DNA of 64,000 bases from Pseudarthrobacter sp. C4D7 (GCF_013359725.1 NZ_JABFMW010000001.1:1-64000), one strand, 5' to 3'. Shown: positions 52,436-61,236, counted from the first letter of the stretch. The notes: generated from the letters alone by a model not told the origin. Program-made: numbers and translations.

Positions 52436-53413
52436 ATGAGCAAAGAACAGCTGATCATCATCGGCTCCGGCCCGTCCGGCTACACCGCCGCCATCTACGC
52501 CGCCCGCGCCGGGCTGAACCCCCTGGTCCTGGCCGGCTCCGTCACCGCCGGCGGCGCGCTGATGAACACCACCGAGGTGGAGAACTTTCCGGGCTTCCCC
52601 GCCGGAGTCCAGGGCCCCGAGCTGATGGACGGGCTGCAGCAGCAGGCGGAAAAGTTCGGCGCGCGGATTGAGTACGACGACGCCACCTCCGTTGACCTGA
52701 AAGGTCCCGTCAAGCGCGTGGTGACCGGCGCGGGGGAGACTTACGAGGCCAAGGCCGTCATCCTGGCCACCGGCTCCGCCTACAAGGAGCTGGGCCTGCC
52801 GGAGGAGAAGAAGTTCAGCGGCCACGGGGTTTCCTGGTGCGCCACCTGCGACGGGTTCTTCTTCCGTGACCAGGACATCATCGTCGTCGGCGGCGGCGAT
52901 TCCGCTATGGAGGAAGCAACCTTCCTGACCCGCTTCGGGAAGTCCGTCACCGTGGTGGTACGCAAGGACGAACTGCGCGCCTCCCGCATCATGGCGCAGC
53001 GGGCCAAGGACAACCCCAAGATCCGTTTCGCCTGGAACTCCGCCGTCACGGCCATCCACGGCGACGGCAAGGTCACCGGCGTAACGCTCACTGACACCCG
53101 CACCGGCGAAACCCGCCACCAGGACGCCACCGGCATCTTTGTGGCCATCGGACACCTGCCGCGCACGGAACTGGTGGCCGGCCAGGTGGACCTGGACGAG
53201 GAAGGCTACATCAAGGTGGATGCACCCACCACGTGCACCAACCTGTCCGGCGTCTTTGCCTGCGGCGATGCCGTGGACCACCGCTACCGGCAGGCCATCA
53301 CCGCTGCCGGCACCGGCTGCGCCGCGGCCCTGGATGCCGAGCGCTTCCTGGCCGCGCTGGAAGATGCCGCCAGCATTGCCACAGCCCTGGTGGAAGAGCC
53401 CACCCACAGCTAG
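52436..53413 (+). CDS. trxB: thioredoxin reductase (NADPH)
   Basis: 325 aa. FAD-binding [20 protein letters not shown] at the N-terminus, active-site dithiol Cys135-Ala-Thr-Cys138 (SWCATCDG), NADPH-binding [12 protein letters not shown], and C-terminal FAD motif [21 protein letters not shown]. Reduces thioredoxin with NADPH. Thioredoxin itself is not next door. An intrinsic hairpin follows the stop. Confidence 0.95.
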   Translation: MSKEQLIIIGSGPSGYTAAIYAARAGLNPLVLAGSVTAGGALMNTTEVENFPGFPAGVQGPELMDGLQQQAEKFGARIEYDDATSVDLKGPVKRVVTGAGETYEAKAVILATGSAYKELGLPEEKKFSGHGVSWCATCDGFFFRDQDIIVVGGGDSAMEEATFLTRFGKSVTVVVRKDELRASRIMAQRAKDNPKIRFAWNSAVTAIHGDGKVTGVTLTDTRTGETRHQDATGIFVAIGHLPRTELVAGQVDLDEEGYIKVDAPTTCTNLSGVFACGDAVDHRYRQAITAAGTGCAAALDAERFLAALEDAASIATALVEEPTHS

Positions 53414-53422
53414 GTTCTCCGT

Positions 53423-53461
53423 GGAAGGCTCCCCAGGTCACACGACTTCGGGGAGCCTTCC
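53423..53461. terminator. terminator of trxB
   Basis: 12-bp perfect stem GGAAGGCTCCCC (53423-53434)/GGGGAGCCTTCC (53450-53461). The stop codon of the convergent gene lies inside the loop. Confidence 0.8.
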
Positions 53462-53779
53462 CGTTAAAACGGAGACGGGGGCGGCAGACCAGCGCTCGCG
53501 TTCGGGCTCGTACGAAACCACTATGGACGCATCAGACCCGCGGGCCTCGTCGATGGCCAGCAGCAGGGCGTCCTCCATGTGCCTGGCGTATTCCAGCCGC
53601 TCGGGCTGGGAACCCTGCAGACCGCCGTCGTCAATCAGCATGTGGCCCTTGCCGTCCACAATGACTTTCAATGAGTACCCGCTGTCCTCGTGGAGGGACC
53701 CCCGGGTGGATGAAATTTCCGTGACCCGGTCTGCCCGGACCAGCCCGTTGCCCAGCGTGCGGATCCACACTTCACCCAT
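53438..53779 (-). CDS. conserved-looking hypothetical protein, 113 aa
   Basis: ATG 53779 with GGGGAGG 6 nt upstream. MGEVWIRTLGNGLVRADRVTEI..., beta-rich with an SM-fold-like first half (VTEISSTRG, SLKVIVDGKGHMLIDDGG) then helix EYARHMEDALLLAIDEAR. No membrane span or catalytic motif. Overlaps the trxB terminator in the opposite sense. Not recognised. Confidence 0.7.
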   Translation of the reverse strand: MGEVWIRTLGNGLVRADRVTEISSTRGSLHEDSGYSLKVIVDGKGHMLIDDGGLQGSQPERLEYARHMEDALLLAIDEARGSDASIVVSYEPERERWSAAPVSVLTGRLPEVV

Positions 53780-53976
53780 GAATGACCTCCCCTTGGATTC
53801 GGGACGCGCCGCAGCGCCCCATAAGGCGAACGCTACTCCTCGGCGGCCCGTTTGTGACCCCCACACTTTTGTGGCTCCGGCCTCTGGCGGCCCGGAGGAC
53901 CTTCGGCACTTCCCCAGAAGCCGGCCCTGCGCGACTCTGGTGCCACATCCCCGACCCGCCAGGATCAATTCCTGGG

Positions 53977-54036
53977 ATCGATTGCTCCGTAATTGCCGTT
54001 TTAGCGGCCCAAAAGGGCATTTACGGAGCAATCGAT
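53977..54036. repeat. perfect 16-bp inverted repeat with nested hairpin
   Basis: ATCGATTGCTCCGTAA (53977-53992) and its exact complement (54021-54036) flank 28 nt that include a smaller GCCC-AAAA-GGGC hairpin. Low-GC arms in a high-GC region, between two promoters. Looks like a dispersed structured element rather than a plain terminator. Confidence 0.65.
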
Positions 54037-54068
54037 GCGAGGACCGGGGGAGCGGAGAGGAGGGTGGC

Positions 54069-54497
54069 ATGGCGGACAGGACTGCCAGCCGGAGCGGCAG
54101 CGTTGGCTCCGCGATCGTCAACGCCCTGCTGCTGTACGGAATCAACGCGTGGCCCGGATGGCAGGTGCTGCCGTTCCTCACTGGCGACATGCCGCGCACC
54201 CTGGACCTCATCAATGCCTCCTTGATAACAGGCATCATCGTGAACCTGGTGTGTGCGGTGATCCATTCCAGGGCACTCCTGGCCCTGGGAAACCTGGTGG
54301 TCATGGGTGTTGGGGTGGCCGCCATGCTGCGTCTCTGGGACGTCTTCCCCTTCGACTTCGGCACCGGCTGGTCAGGCTGGGCTGTCCTGGTGCGGGTGCT
54401 CCTGGTTGTTGGAATCGTGGGCTCAGTCATCGGCGCCATTGTTGAATTGGTCAATCTGTTCCGTGCCCTTGCCGGGCTGGAGCCGCGGGCCCGCTAA
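54069..54497 (+). CDS. four-span membrane protein of unknown function
   Basis: 142 aa from ATG 54069 after AGGAGGG. Four hydrophobic segments (about 12-34, 45-70, 72-88, 100-132). NAWPGWQVLPFLTGDMPRTLDLINASLITGIIVN (in part) in the first half resembles small integral membrane proteins of actinobacteria with no assigned role. No neighbours in the same unit. Confidence 0.7.
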   Translation: MADRTASRSGSVGSAIVNALLLYGINAWPGWQVLPFLTGDMPRTLDLINASLITGIIVNLVCAVIHSRALLALGNLVVMGVGVAAMLRLWDVFPFDFGTGWSGWAVLVRVLLVVGIVGSVIGAIVELVNLFRALAGLEPRAR

Positions 54498-54569
54498 GCC
54501 GCGGGCTGACACCCCTGGCGCCCTTTCCAATACAGGGGGTCCGGATCCGGCGGCCATAGGATAAATCTG

Positions 54570-55787
54570 ATGACTTCCCCGGACAACGCCGAGCCCTTTA
54601 ACCTGCGCAGCATTGCGGTGGCTGCTTTCGGCCCCACACTGCTTTTTGGCATCGGCCAGGGTGCCATCCTTCCCGTGGTGGCCTTGTCCGCCCGGGACTT
54701 GGGCGCCTCGGTGGCGGTGGCCGCCCTGATCGTCACCCTGATCGGGCTGGGGTCCTGGTTCTTCAACCTGCCCGCGTCCGTGGTGACCCTGCGCTTCGGC
54801 GAACGCTGGTCCATTGTGGGGGCCGCCGTCGCTGCCGGCGTGGCCCTGGCCGCCGCCGCCACGTCCTCACTGGCACCGAACGGACTGTGGCTGCTCGCCG
54901 TGGCGATGACCGTCGTCGGGATGTCCGGGGCTGTGTTTGGCCTGGCGCGGCAAAAATACCTCACCGAAGCGGTGCCCGTGGCATTCCGTGCCCGCGCGCT
55001 GTCCACGCTGGGCGGTGTGAACCGGATCGGCGTGTTCATTGGGCCGTTCGCGGGGGCGGCGGCGATGCAGTTCCTCGGCATCGCCGGCGCCTACTGGGTG
55101 GGCGTGGTGGCCATGGCGGCCGCCGCCCTCCTGTCCCTCACCATCCCGGACCTTACGACGCCGGATGTCCGCACAGGTGCGGACGCCGGCCCCCAGCCCA
55201 CGCTCCGCGGCGTCGCAGTGTCGCATGCCGGGGTGTTCCTGTCGCTGGGGGTGGGCATCCTGCTGCTCAGCGCCCTGCGGTCCTCCCGGCAGGTGGTGAT
55301 CCCGCTCTGGTCAGACCACCTGGGCATGGATGCCACCTCCGCCTCCCTGATCTACGGGCTGTCCGGCGCCATCGACATGCTGGTGTTCTACCCCGCGGGG
55401 AAACTCATGGACCGCAAGGGCCGGCAATGGGTGGCGGTTCCATCCACGCTGATCATGGGAATTGCGCTGCTCCTCATCCCGCTGACGGGGTCCTTCGTGG
55501 GGCTGCTGCTGGCCGCGCTGCTGATCGGGTTCGGCAACGGGATCAGTTCCGGCCTGGTGATGACCCTGGGTGCGGATTTCTCGCCGGACCGGGGCCGCGG
55601 GCAGTTCCTTGGCCTATGGCGGTTCATGGCTGATGCGGGGTCCACCGGGGGACCGGTGCTCCTTTCCGGGGTGACCGCCCTCGCCTCCCTCGGCCCGGGG
55701 ATCGCCGCCACGGGCGTCCTGGGCTTCGCGGCGGCCGCCGTCTTCGCCGTCGTCATTCCCCGCCTGAAGCACCGCCGCAACTACTGA
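54570..55787 (+). CDS. MFS transporter
   Basis: 405 aa, 12 spans with a central loop at about residues 195-215. Motif-A-like loop between spans 2 and 3 is weak; the second half has YPAGKLMDRKGRQWVAVPSTL, a typical D-(R/K)-x-G-R motif. No ribosome binding site; -10-like TAGGAT ends 7 nt before the ATG. Substrate unknown. Confidence 0.88.
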   Translation: MTSPDNAEPFNLRSIAVAAFGPTLLFGIGQGAILPVVALSARDLGASVAVAALIVTLIGLGSWFFNLPASVVTLRFGERWSIVGAAVAAGVALAAAATSSLAPNGLWLLAVAMTVVGMSGAVFGLARQKYLTEAVPVAFRARALSTLGGVNRIGVFIGPFAGAAAMQFLGIAGAYWVGVVAMAAAALLSLTIPDLTTPDVRTGADAGPQPTLRGVAVSHAGVFLSLGVGILLLSALRSSRQVVIPLWSDHLGMDATSASLIYGLSGAIDMLVFYPAGKLMDRKGRQWVAVPSTLIMGIALLLIPLTGSFVGLLLAALLIGFGNGISSGLVMTLGADFSPDRGRGQFLGLWRFMADAGSTGGPVLLSGVTALASLGPGIAATGVLGFAAAAVFAVVIPRLKHRRNY

Positions 55788-55844
55788 GGCGTGTTGGCGG
55801 ACCCGGTTGGCGGTCAGGGCGCCTGCCGGGGATATTGTCGACTT

Positions 55845-56546
55845 ATGAGTGATCCCGGCGCCGCCGCCCGCATCAGTCCGCTGCAGAAGGCCGTGTGGTG
55901 GGCACAGGACTATGCCTACGCCGCGGGCTGGCAGGTCCGGGGATTCTTCTCGCGCGTGCAGCCGGCATCCTTCCGCACCGGGGCCCGGCCGCCCGTGGTG
56001 ATCATCCCCGGGGTGTACGAAAACTGGCAGTTCATGACGCCCCTCATCCAGGCCATCCACGACGCCGGGCATCCCGTGCACGTGGTTACGGTGCTCCAGC
56101 GCAACAAGCTGAAGGTGCCGGACGCCGCCAAACTGGTGGCCCAGCACCTGGAGGAGGCCGGGCTCCACGACGCCATCCTGGTGGGGCACAGCAAGGGCGG
56201 CCTGATCGGCAAGTACACCATGTTGTCCCTGGACCCCGAACACCGCATCGACCGGATGATCGCCGTATGCGCACCGTTCTCCGGATCACGCTACGCCCGG
56301 TACATGCTGCTGCCCAGCCTGCGGATCTTCTCGCCGCGGAACGCCCTCACCCTCCAGATGTCCCGCGAGATGGCGATCAACAGCCGGATCACGTCCCTCT
56401 ACGGACCCTTCGATCCGCACATTCCGGAGGGGAGCGTCCTGCCCGGTGCCACCAACATTGAGCTGCCCGTGGCCGGGCATTTCCGCATCCTGGGCGACGC
56501 CGCCACCGCCCGCATCATTGTGGAGCAGCTGAGCCTTCCGGCCTGA
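55845..56546 (+). CDS. alpha/beta hydrolase, lipase/esterase-like
   Basis: 233 aa from ATG 55845; a -10-like TATTGT ends 6 nt before it (leaderless pattern). PPVVIIPGVYENWQFM (oxyanion region), nucleophile elbow ILVGHSKGGLIG with Ser, and a late His in VAGHFRILGD. Similar to PGAP1/lipase-class 2 type hydrolases. Overlaps the convergent flavoprotein gene by 32 nt at the 3' ends. Substrate unknown. Confidence 0.8.
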   Translation: MSDPGAAARISPLQKAVWWAQDYAYAAGWQVRGFFSRVQPASFRTGARPPVVIIPGVYENWQFMTPLIQAIHDAGHPVHVVTVLQRNKLKVPDAAKLVAQHLEEAGLHDAILVGHSKGGLIGKYTMLSLDPEHRIDRMIAVCAPFSGSRYARYMLLPSLRIFSPRNALTLQMSREMAINSRITSLYGPFDPHIPEGSVLPGATNIELPVAGHFRILGDAATARIIVEQLSLPA

Positions 56547-57645
56547 CCTTTCCCGCCGAACGGCCCGGTGAGGCTGCCGCCCGTGGCGCGTCCGCCGCGA
56601 TGTGCCGGGCGATGAAGGCTGCGTCCCTGCCGACGCCGTGGACCATGGAGGACGCCAGCGACTGCTGGAAGGTGGCGCCCAGGACGTACAGTCCCGGGGT
56701 TCTGGTGATCCCGCGGTCTTGGTCCGGCTCCCCGTCCGGCCCGAACACCGGCAGGTTGATCCACGCCAGGTCCGGCCGGAAACCCGTACACCAGATGACG
56801 TTGGCGACGTCCAGCGTTCTTCCGTCTGCGAGCAGTGGCCTGCCGTCCTTGGCGCCCTCCGTCCTGGGGACGCGTTCGACGCCGGCACGCACCAGGTCGC
56901 GGTTCTTCACCCTGACCAGTGGCCCGCTGTGCGCAAGGATTTGCGGCCGGGCCTTCCGCCCGGCGGGGGTATTGAGGTTCAGGACGTGGGAGAAGGCGAA
57001 GAACACGGCGAGGGTGAGGGGCCGTGCTGCCACGGCGTCGATGTGCCAGGGAATTTCGCCGGGGTGCCGGCCGGAGAGGTAGGTCTTGCGGGTGGACGCG
57101 AGTTCCAGGGCGATGTCAGCGCCGGAGTTGCCCGCCCCGACCACCAGGACGGGACCCTCGGAGAGGTCCTTCGGGTTCCGGTAGCTGCCCGCCGTCAGCT
57201 GCGTGATGCCCGTGGCGAGGTGCTCCGCGAATGCCGGAAGCTTGGGCGTGCGGTCCCAGCCGGAGGCCACCACCACGTTGTCCGCTTCCAACCGCTGGTT
57301 GCCGGCATGGATGGTGAAGGTGTGTCCATCGTGGCTGAGGAGGGTGACCCGGGTGCTGTTCCGCACCGGCAACCCGAACTGCTCCGCGTAGCCGCCGAGG
57401 TAGTCGGCGAACTCTTCCCGCGAGGGGTAGGACCAGGTGGGGGCGGGGAAGCGGCTGCCCGGCAGGGCATCGTACCTGGCGGGGGTGAACAGCCGGAGGG
57501 AATCCCAGCGCGTCCGCCAGCTGTCTCCGGTCCGGGGGTTTTCATCGAGGATGACGAAGGGGCGCTTGAGCCGGGCCAGGTGGTAGCCCATGGCCAGCCC
57601 TGCCTGGCCGCCACCGATCACCACGGTGTTGAAGTGCTCCGACAT
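56515..57645 (-). CDS. flavin-containing monooxygenase-like NAD(P)-binding protein
   Basis: 376 aa from ATG 57645 with GGGCAGGGC upstream. FAD motif VVIGGGQAGLAMGYHLAR, second Rossmann motif VLVVGAGNSGADIALELA for NADPH, and TGFRPDLAWINL near the C-terminus, as in FMO/BVMO-like and CzcO-type proteins. It is probably repressed by the divergent TetR protein through the palindrome at 57747. Candidate substrates: small xenobiotics or sulfur/nitrogen compounds. Confidence 0.88.
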   Translation of the reverse strand: MSEHFNTVVIGGGQAGLAMGYHLARLKRPFVILDENPRTGDSWRTRWDSLRLFTPARYDALPGSRFPAPTWSYPSREEFADYLGGYAEQFGLPVRNSTRVTLLSHDGHTFTIHAGNQRLEADNVVVASGWDRTPKLPAFAEHLATGITQLTAGSYRNPKDLSEGPVLVVGAGNSGADIALELASTRKTYLSGRHPGEIPWHIDAVAARPLTLAVFFAFSHVLNLNTPAGRKARPQILAHSGPLVRVKNRDLVRAGVERVPRTEGAKDGRPLLADGRTLDVANVIWCTGFRPDLAWINLPVFGPDGEPDQDRGITRTPGLYVLGATFQQSLASSMVHGVGRDAAFIARHIAADAPRAAASPGRSAGKVRPEGSAAPQ

Positions 57646-57746
57646 GATGCCCTGCCCTTCCGCCCCGGACCGCTGCGGGTCCATGCCTGCGCTTCCATGC
57701 CTGCGCTGGACTCCGGCCTCACTGTGCTGGGGGCTTCCTGCTACAA

Positions 57747-57771
57747 TTCATCCGAATAGCATTCGGATGAA
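57747..57771. promoter_or_regulatory. perfect palindromic TetR operator
   Basis: TTCATCCGAAT-AGC-ATTCGGATGAA: 11-bp perfect arms with a 3-nt centre between the divergent flavoprotein and TetR genes. It abuts TACAAT (57742-57747), a good -10 for the TetR gene, so binding would repress that promoter. Confidence 0.75.
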
Positions 57772-57789
57772 ATAAGGTTAGGCCCGGCC

Positions 57790-58443
57790 ATGAGTGGAGT
57801 CAATGCCCCCGCCCGCCGCTATTACTCGCCCCGGCGGACGGAGCAGGCGGCCGCCACCCGCGGCGCCGTGCTGGCTGCTGCCCGCGAGCTGTTCATCGGG
57901 GAGGGGTACCGGTCCACGACGGTGGCGGGTATCGCGCGGCGGGCCGGGGTGGCCGTCGACACCATCTATGCCACCATCGGGCGGAAGCCTGACCTGCTGC
58001 GGGAGGTCGTGGAAACAGCCATCTCCGGGACCGGGCAGGCAGTGCCCGCGGAGCGCCGCGACTACGTAATCCGGCTGCGGGAGGCGAACGGGGCGGCGGA
58101 GAAGATCTCCATCTACGCGCATGCCCTGGCCGGCATTCAGCCCCGCCTTGCGCCGGTGTACCTGGCCCTTCGCGATGCTGCCGGCACGGATCCCGACTGT
58201 GCGGCGCTGTGGACCGAAATTTCGGACCGGCGGGCGGCCAACATGCTGCTCTTTATCCAGGACCTGGCCGCCACTGGGGAGCTGCGAATTGACCGCCCCG
58301 CCGCCGAACTTGCCGACGCTGTCTGGAGCATGAACGGACCCGAGTACTGGGTGCTGCTGGTGGACCAGCGAGGGTGGACCCGGGACCAGTTTGCCGACTG
58401 GTTGGCCGATGCCTGGAGCAGGCTGCTGCTGCGCGCTGTTTGA
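57790..58443 (+). CDS. TetR family regulator
   Basis: 217 aa. HTH (about 18-65: TRGAVLAAARELFIGEGYRSTTVAGIARRAGVAVDTIYATIG, quoted in part) and a helical C-terminal ligand domain. Divergent from the monooxygenase gene with a perfect palindrome between, a classic autorepressed pair. Ligand unknown. Confidence 0.92.
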   Translation: MSGVNAPARRYYSPRRTEQAAATRGAVLAAARELFIGEGYRSTTVAGIARRAGVAVDTIYATIGRKPDLLREVVETAISGTGQAVPAERRDYVIRLREANGAAEKISIYAHALAGIQPRLAPVYLALRDAAGTDPDCAALWTEISDRRAANMLLFIQDLAATGELRIDRPAAELADAVWSMNGPEYWVLLVDQRGWTRDQFADWLADAWSRLLLRAV

Positions 58444-58498
58444 ACGGCCTTGTTTGGATAGAAGCGCAGGTCAGGGCGTGGTTGAACTTTCAAATAAC

Positions 58499-58514
58499 TT
58501 GAGCTTTTGTTGAC
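58499..58514 (+). promoter_or_regulatory. TTGAG-N6-TTGAC repeat upstream of the TasA/SipW-like operon
   Basis: TTGAG (58499-58503), 6 nt, TTGAC (58510-58514): the same 11-bp period as at 505-520 and 14880-14895, though the AAC in the spacer is replaced by TTT. About 90 nt before the first gene. Confidence 0.35.
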
Positions 58515-58602
58515 GTTTTACCTCCTCACTTCCTGAGGTTGGCCGTGCAAAGTGGAACCCAGTTAGACCACAGCACACCAACCAAGTCTGAGGGGACACA
58601 TC

Positions 58603-59166
58603 ATGAAGAACAGCACTCTGATCAAGGGCACCGCCGCTATCGCCGTTGGCGCCGCACTCCTGCTGGGCGGCGGAGGAACGCTGGCCGCATGGAACCAGGA
58701 AGCCAGCGCCGACGCAGGCCAGATCGTTGCCGGCGATCTGGGACTCCAGGCACAGACCGGCGTCTGGACCGACGGCGGGACCCAGCAGATTGCCGACATC
58801 ACCAAATACCGTGTGGTGCCGGGTGACAAGCTGACCTTTACCCAGACCCTCACGGTAAAGCTCCGGGGCGACAAGATGGCGGCCCAGATCAAACTCAACG
58901 ACGTAATTGCCAGTACGTTCAGCAAGAGCAACGTCCAGATTGACCCCATCACCATCAAGAACGCTGCGGGCGAAACGGTCATCGACAACCCGATTCTCAA
59001 GCCCGTCGCGAACGATACCCAGACAGTCACGGTTTCCACGACCTTCCACTTCCTGAGCACCACACCTGGTCTCGAGAACGTCAACGCCACCTACGACCTC
59101 AGCAAGGTGTCCTACACCCTGCAGCAAGTCATTACCGGTAAAGATGGCCTCGTCGTCACCCCCTAG
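58603..59166 (+). CDS. SipW-dependent-type exported protein (TasA/CalY-like)
   Basis: 187 aa with GAGGGG before the ATG. N-terminus KNSTLIKGTAAIAVGAALLLGGGGTLAAWNQEA (in part) is the alternate-type signal peptide recognised by SipW-like peptidases: hydrophobic core then Leu/Ala-Ala-x-W and an acidic start of the mature chain. Mature part is beta-rich (QIVAGDLGLQ, RVVPGDKLTFTQTLTVKLRG, TVTVSTTFHF), like camelysin/TasA matrix proteins of Bacillus. First gene of an operon with the peptidase at 59843. Confidence 0.8.
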   Translation: MKNSTLIKGTAAIAVGAALLLGGGGTLAAWNQEASADAGQIVAGDLGLQAQTGVWTDGGTQQIADITKYRVVPGDKLTFTQTLTVKLRGDKMAAQIKLNDVIASTFSKSNVQIDPITIKNAAGETVIDNPILKPVANDTQTVTVSTTFHFLSTTPGLENVNATYDLSKVSYTLQQVITGKDGLVVTP

Positions 59167-59241
59167 CACCGAAGCCTGGGCGGGTGGCTGAACAGTCACC
59201 CGCCTGGATGCCAAGGACAGGACGACAACCAGGAGGGGACC

Positions 59242-59853
59242 ATGCGCACCAAGCGCAGGCTGCAGGCGGCGGCGCTGACCGCCATCGCAGTGGTCCTTGG
59301 CCTGTTCGCCGTGCAGGGAACCTACGCGCTCTGGAATGCCGTAGCCTCGGCGTCGCCGGGGACCATTCAGTCTGCATCGTTTGATACGACTCTCCAGGCC
59401 GTCAACACGGGGACCACGACCACCATGACGCTCGCAGACGGGAAGACCGCCGCGAATCTGACGCTCTCGCCCGCGGGAACGCTGGGGCCGGGCACGTCGG
59501 TCTACGGCGGCGTGGTGGTCACGAACAACACGAACGCCGGCGGCCAGTTCAACACCGCGATTACGGCGGGACAGCCCAGCGTGGCGAACCTCAACGGCGG
59601 ATCCCTGGCCAGCTACATCACCGTCACCGCCAAGGTGGCAGCGTCACCCGCCGCGTGCAGCAATGCCAGCGGTTACGCGGCGATTGGGACGGCCGGGCTG
59701 GTCTCACCCGCAGTGGCCAAGGCAGGATCAACCGTTTTCTGCTTCCAGGTGGGCCTCATCTCCGGCACTCCATCAACAGTGAAAGGACAAGCAGTGACCA
59801 TCCAAACCACGCTCACCGCACGTCAGCTCTGCGGGGTGCCCAGTGGCTGCTGA
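59242..59853 (+). CDS. SipW-dependent-type exported protein
   Basis: 203 aa, AGGAGGGG before ATG 59242. Signal region RLQAAALTAIAVVLGLFAVQGTYALWNA then Ser/Ala-rich start, again the SipW-type GTYALW motif. Thr/Ser/Gly-rich, beta-sheet mature chain with four Cys (AACSNA, FCFQV, QLCGVP, SGC). Overlaps the signal peptidase gene by 11 nt, so co-translated. Probably a surface or matrix fibre component. Confidence 0.78.
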   Translation: MRTKRRLQAAALTAIAVVLGLFAVQGTYALWNAVASASPGTIQSASFDTTLQAVNTGTTTTMTLADGKTAANLTLSPAGTLGPGTSVYGGVVVTNNTNAGGQFNTAITAGQPSVANLNGGSLASYITVTAKVAASPAACSNASGYAAIGTAGLVSPAVAKAGSTVFCFQVGLISGTPSTVKGQAVTIQTTLTARQLCGVPSGC

Positions 59854-60487
59854 CCTTACCGACCGCCTGCTGGGCGGAGGTACCCTGCCCTCCCGGCAGA
59901 ACACCGAAAATGCGGCAACCGCCAAGCAAAGCGCGGGCATGCGCAACGCCGCATGGGCCGCCGTCGGACGCTTCCTGAGCATGGCCGCCATGCTGGTGGC
60001 ATTGTTCGCCGCCCTGGTGCTGATCGTGGTACCGGTGGCCACGGGCTCGCAGACCTACACCATTCTGACCAAGTCCATGGCGCAGAAGTACCCGCCGGGA
60101 ACGTTCATGGTGATGAAGCCCGCTCCGTTCGATGAGCTCAAGTACGGCGACGTCATCACGTTCCAGCTTTACTCCGGCAGGCCGGATGTGGAAACGCACC
60201 GGATTGTCGGTTTCGGGTCCACGCAAGAGGGCGAGAAGACGCTGATCACCAAGGGCGACAACAACGGCGCCATCGATGCCAACCCCGTCCGCGCCATCCA
60301 GGTCAAGGGCAAGCTGTTCTACGCCGTCCCGTACGTGGGTTTCGTGGCCAACTTCCTGGGAAATTCGGACCGGGAGACGTGGACCGTGATCGCCGCGGTG
60401 GCACTGATCGGCTACGGGGCCATCACGGTGTACAAGTCCGTCCGCAAAACCCGCAAGCGCGACGACGCTGCTGCCGGGGTGGCCTAA
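59843..60487 (+). CDS. sipW: SipW-like (ER-type) signal peptidase I
   Basis: 214 aa from GTG 59843. N-terminal anchor (about 44-68), then box B with catalytic Ser78 (ILTKSMAQKYPPG), box D with His119 (VETHRIVGF) in place of the usual Lys, box E LITKGDNNGAIDANPV, and a C-terminal span (about 178-196). Ser-His instead of Ser-Lys marks the ER/SipW subclass, which in Bacillus cuts TasA and TapA. Flanked by three genes whose products carry matching signals. Confidence 0.92.
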   Translation: MAADLTDRLLGGGTLPSRQNTENAATAKQSAGMRNAAWAAVGRFLSMAAMLVALFAALVLIVVPVATGSQTYTILTKSMAQKYPPGTFMVMKPAPFDELKYGDVITFQLYSGRPDVETHRIVGFGSTQEGEKTLITKGDNNGAIDANPVRAIQVKGKLFYAVPYVGFVANFLGNSDRETWTVIAAVALIGYGAITVYKSVRKTRKRDDAAAGVA

Positions 60488-60976
60488 ATGGCACGGTTCC
60501 GGAGCCTTCCAGGTGCGGCGCTCGCCGTCGGAGCCTTCGTGCTCATGGTGCTGCTGGGGGCCGGCGGCGCCTCGGCCTCGGCCCTCTGGCAGCAAAGCGC
60601 GACGGCGACCATGACGGTCACCGCCTCCGGAACCTGGTCCGCGCCGGTGTTCACCACCCCTGCCTGCAGCAACGTGGACAACGCCAACAAGTACGTGTCC
60701 CTGGGGTACTCGGGATTCTCCGAAGCTCCCACCAGGCTCACCTTCTCGGCAGCCGGGACCAATGGGGTTTACGGCCCGAGCGCGGACATGGCCGGCCCGT
60801 TCGGCACGTCCGGGACCGTGGCACTGTTCGGAGACTCCACGATCTTCAGCCAGGTCACCACCACCCCGGCCACGGTCAGGATCGTGGCCACATTCTCGAA
60901 CGGTGTACAGGCAACCACCACAGTGAAGGTGAGCCTGGACATCGGCACGGGAAACAAGAAGATCTACTGCGCCTGA
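60488..60976 (+). CDS. SipW-dependent-type exported protein, short
   Basis: 162 aa, ATG directly after the peptidase stop (TAAATG). Signal ALAVGAFVLMVLLGAGGASASALWQQSA with the ASALW motif; mature chain beta-rich with FTTPACSN and a final KKIYCA, so one disulfide may close the fold. Followed by a large terminator. Likely third matrix-type substrate of the SipW-like peptidase. Confidence 0.78.
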   Translation: MARFRSLPGAALAVGAFVLMVLLGAGGASASALWQQSATATMTVTASGTWSAPVFTTPACSNVDNANKYVSLGYSGFSEAPTRLTFSAAGTNGVYGPSADMAGPFGTSGTVALFGDSTIFSQVTTTPATVRIVATFSNGVQATTTVKVSLDIGTGNKKIYCA

Positions 60977-60987
60977 GGTATCCACCG

Positions 60988-61059
60988 GCCAGCTCGGCGG
61001 AAGAAGGTGCCGCTGCATCCCCCCATGCAGTGGCACCGTCTCCTGCCGAGCTGGCTTTT
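60988..61059 (+). terminator. two-tier terminator of the TasA/SipW-like operon
   Basis: Outer stem GCCAGCTCGGC (60988-60998)/GCCGAGCTGGC (61045-61055) followed by TTTT; inner stem GGTGCCGCTGCAT/ATGCAGTGGCACC (one mismatch) round a C-rich loop. Confidence 0.85.
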
Positions 61060-61131
61060 GGGTTGTCGGAGTCGGGATTCGCCCCTGATGACCGGTTTTG
61101 CGCAGGATCAGCTGCTCCCCGGAAGTGGCCT

Positions 61132-61236
61132 GGCGACGCGCAATTTCCCCTCCGACGCGCATCGCCACTTCCGCGCCCGATATGTGGGCCGCGAAAGGGA
61201 GGATGCGCGTCGCGAGGGAAGTGGCGCGTCGGGAAT
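61132..61236. repeat. palindromic intergenic repeat, copy B
   Basis: Nested arms GACGCGCAATTTCCC, TCCGACGCGCATC, core CCCGATATGTGGGCCGCG, then GATGCGCGTCGCGAGGGAA and GTGGCGCGTCGG: the most complete copy of the family seen at 29390 and 34015. The region 60977-61374 holds this, the terminator, and no gene. Confidence 0.6.
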
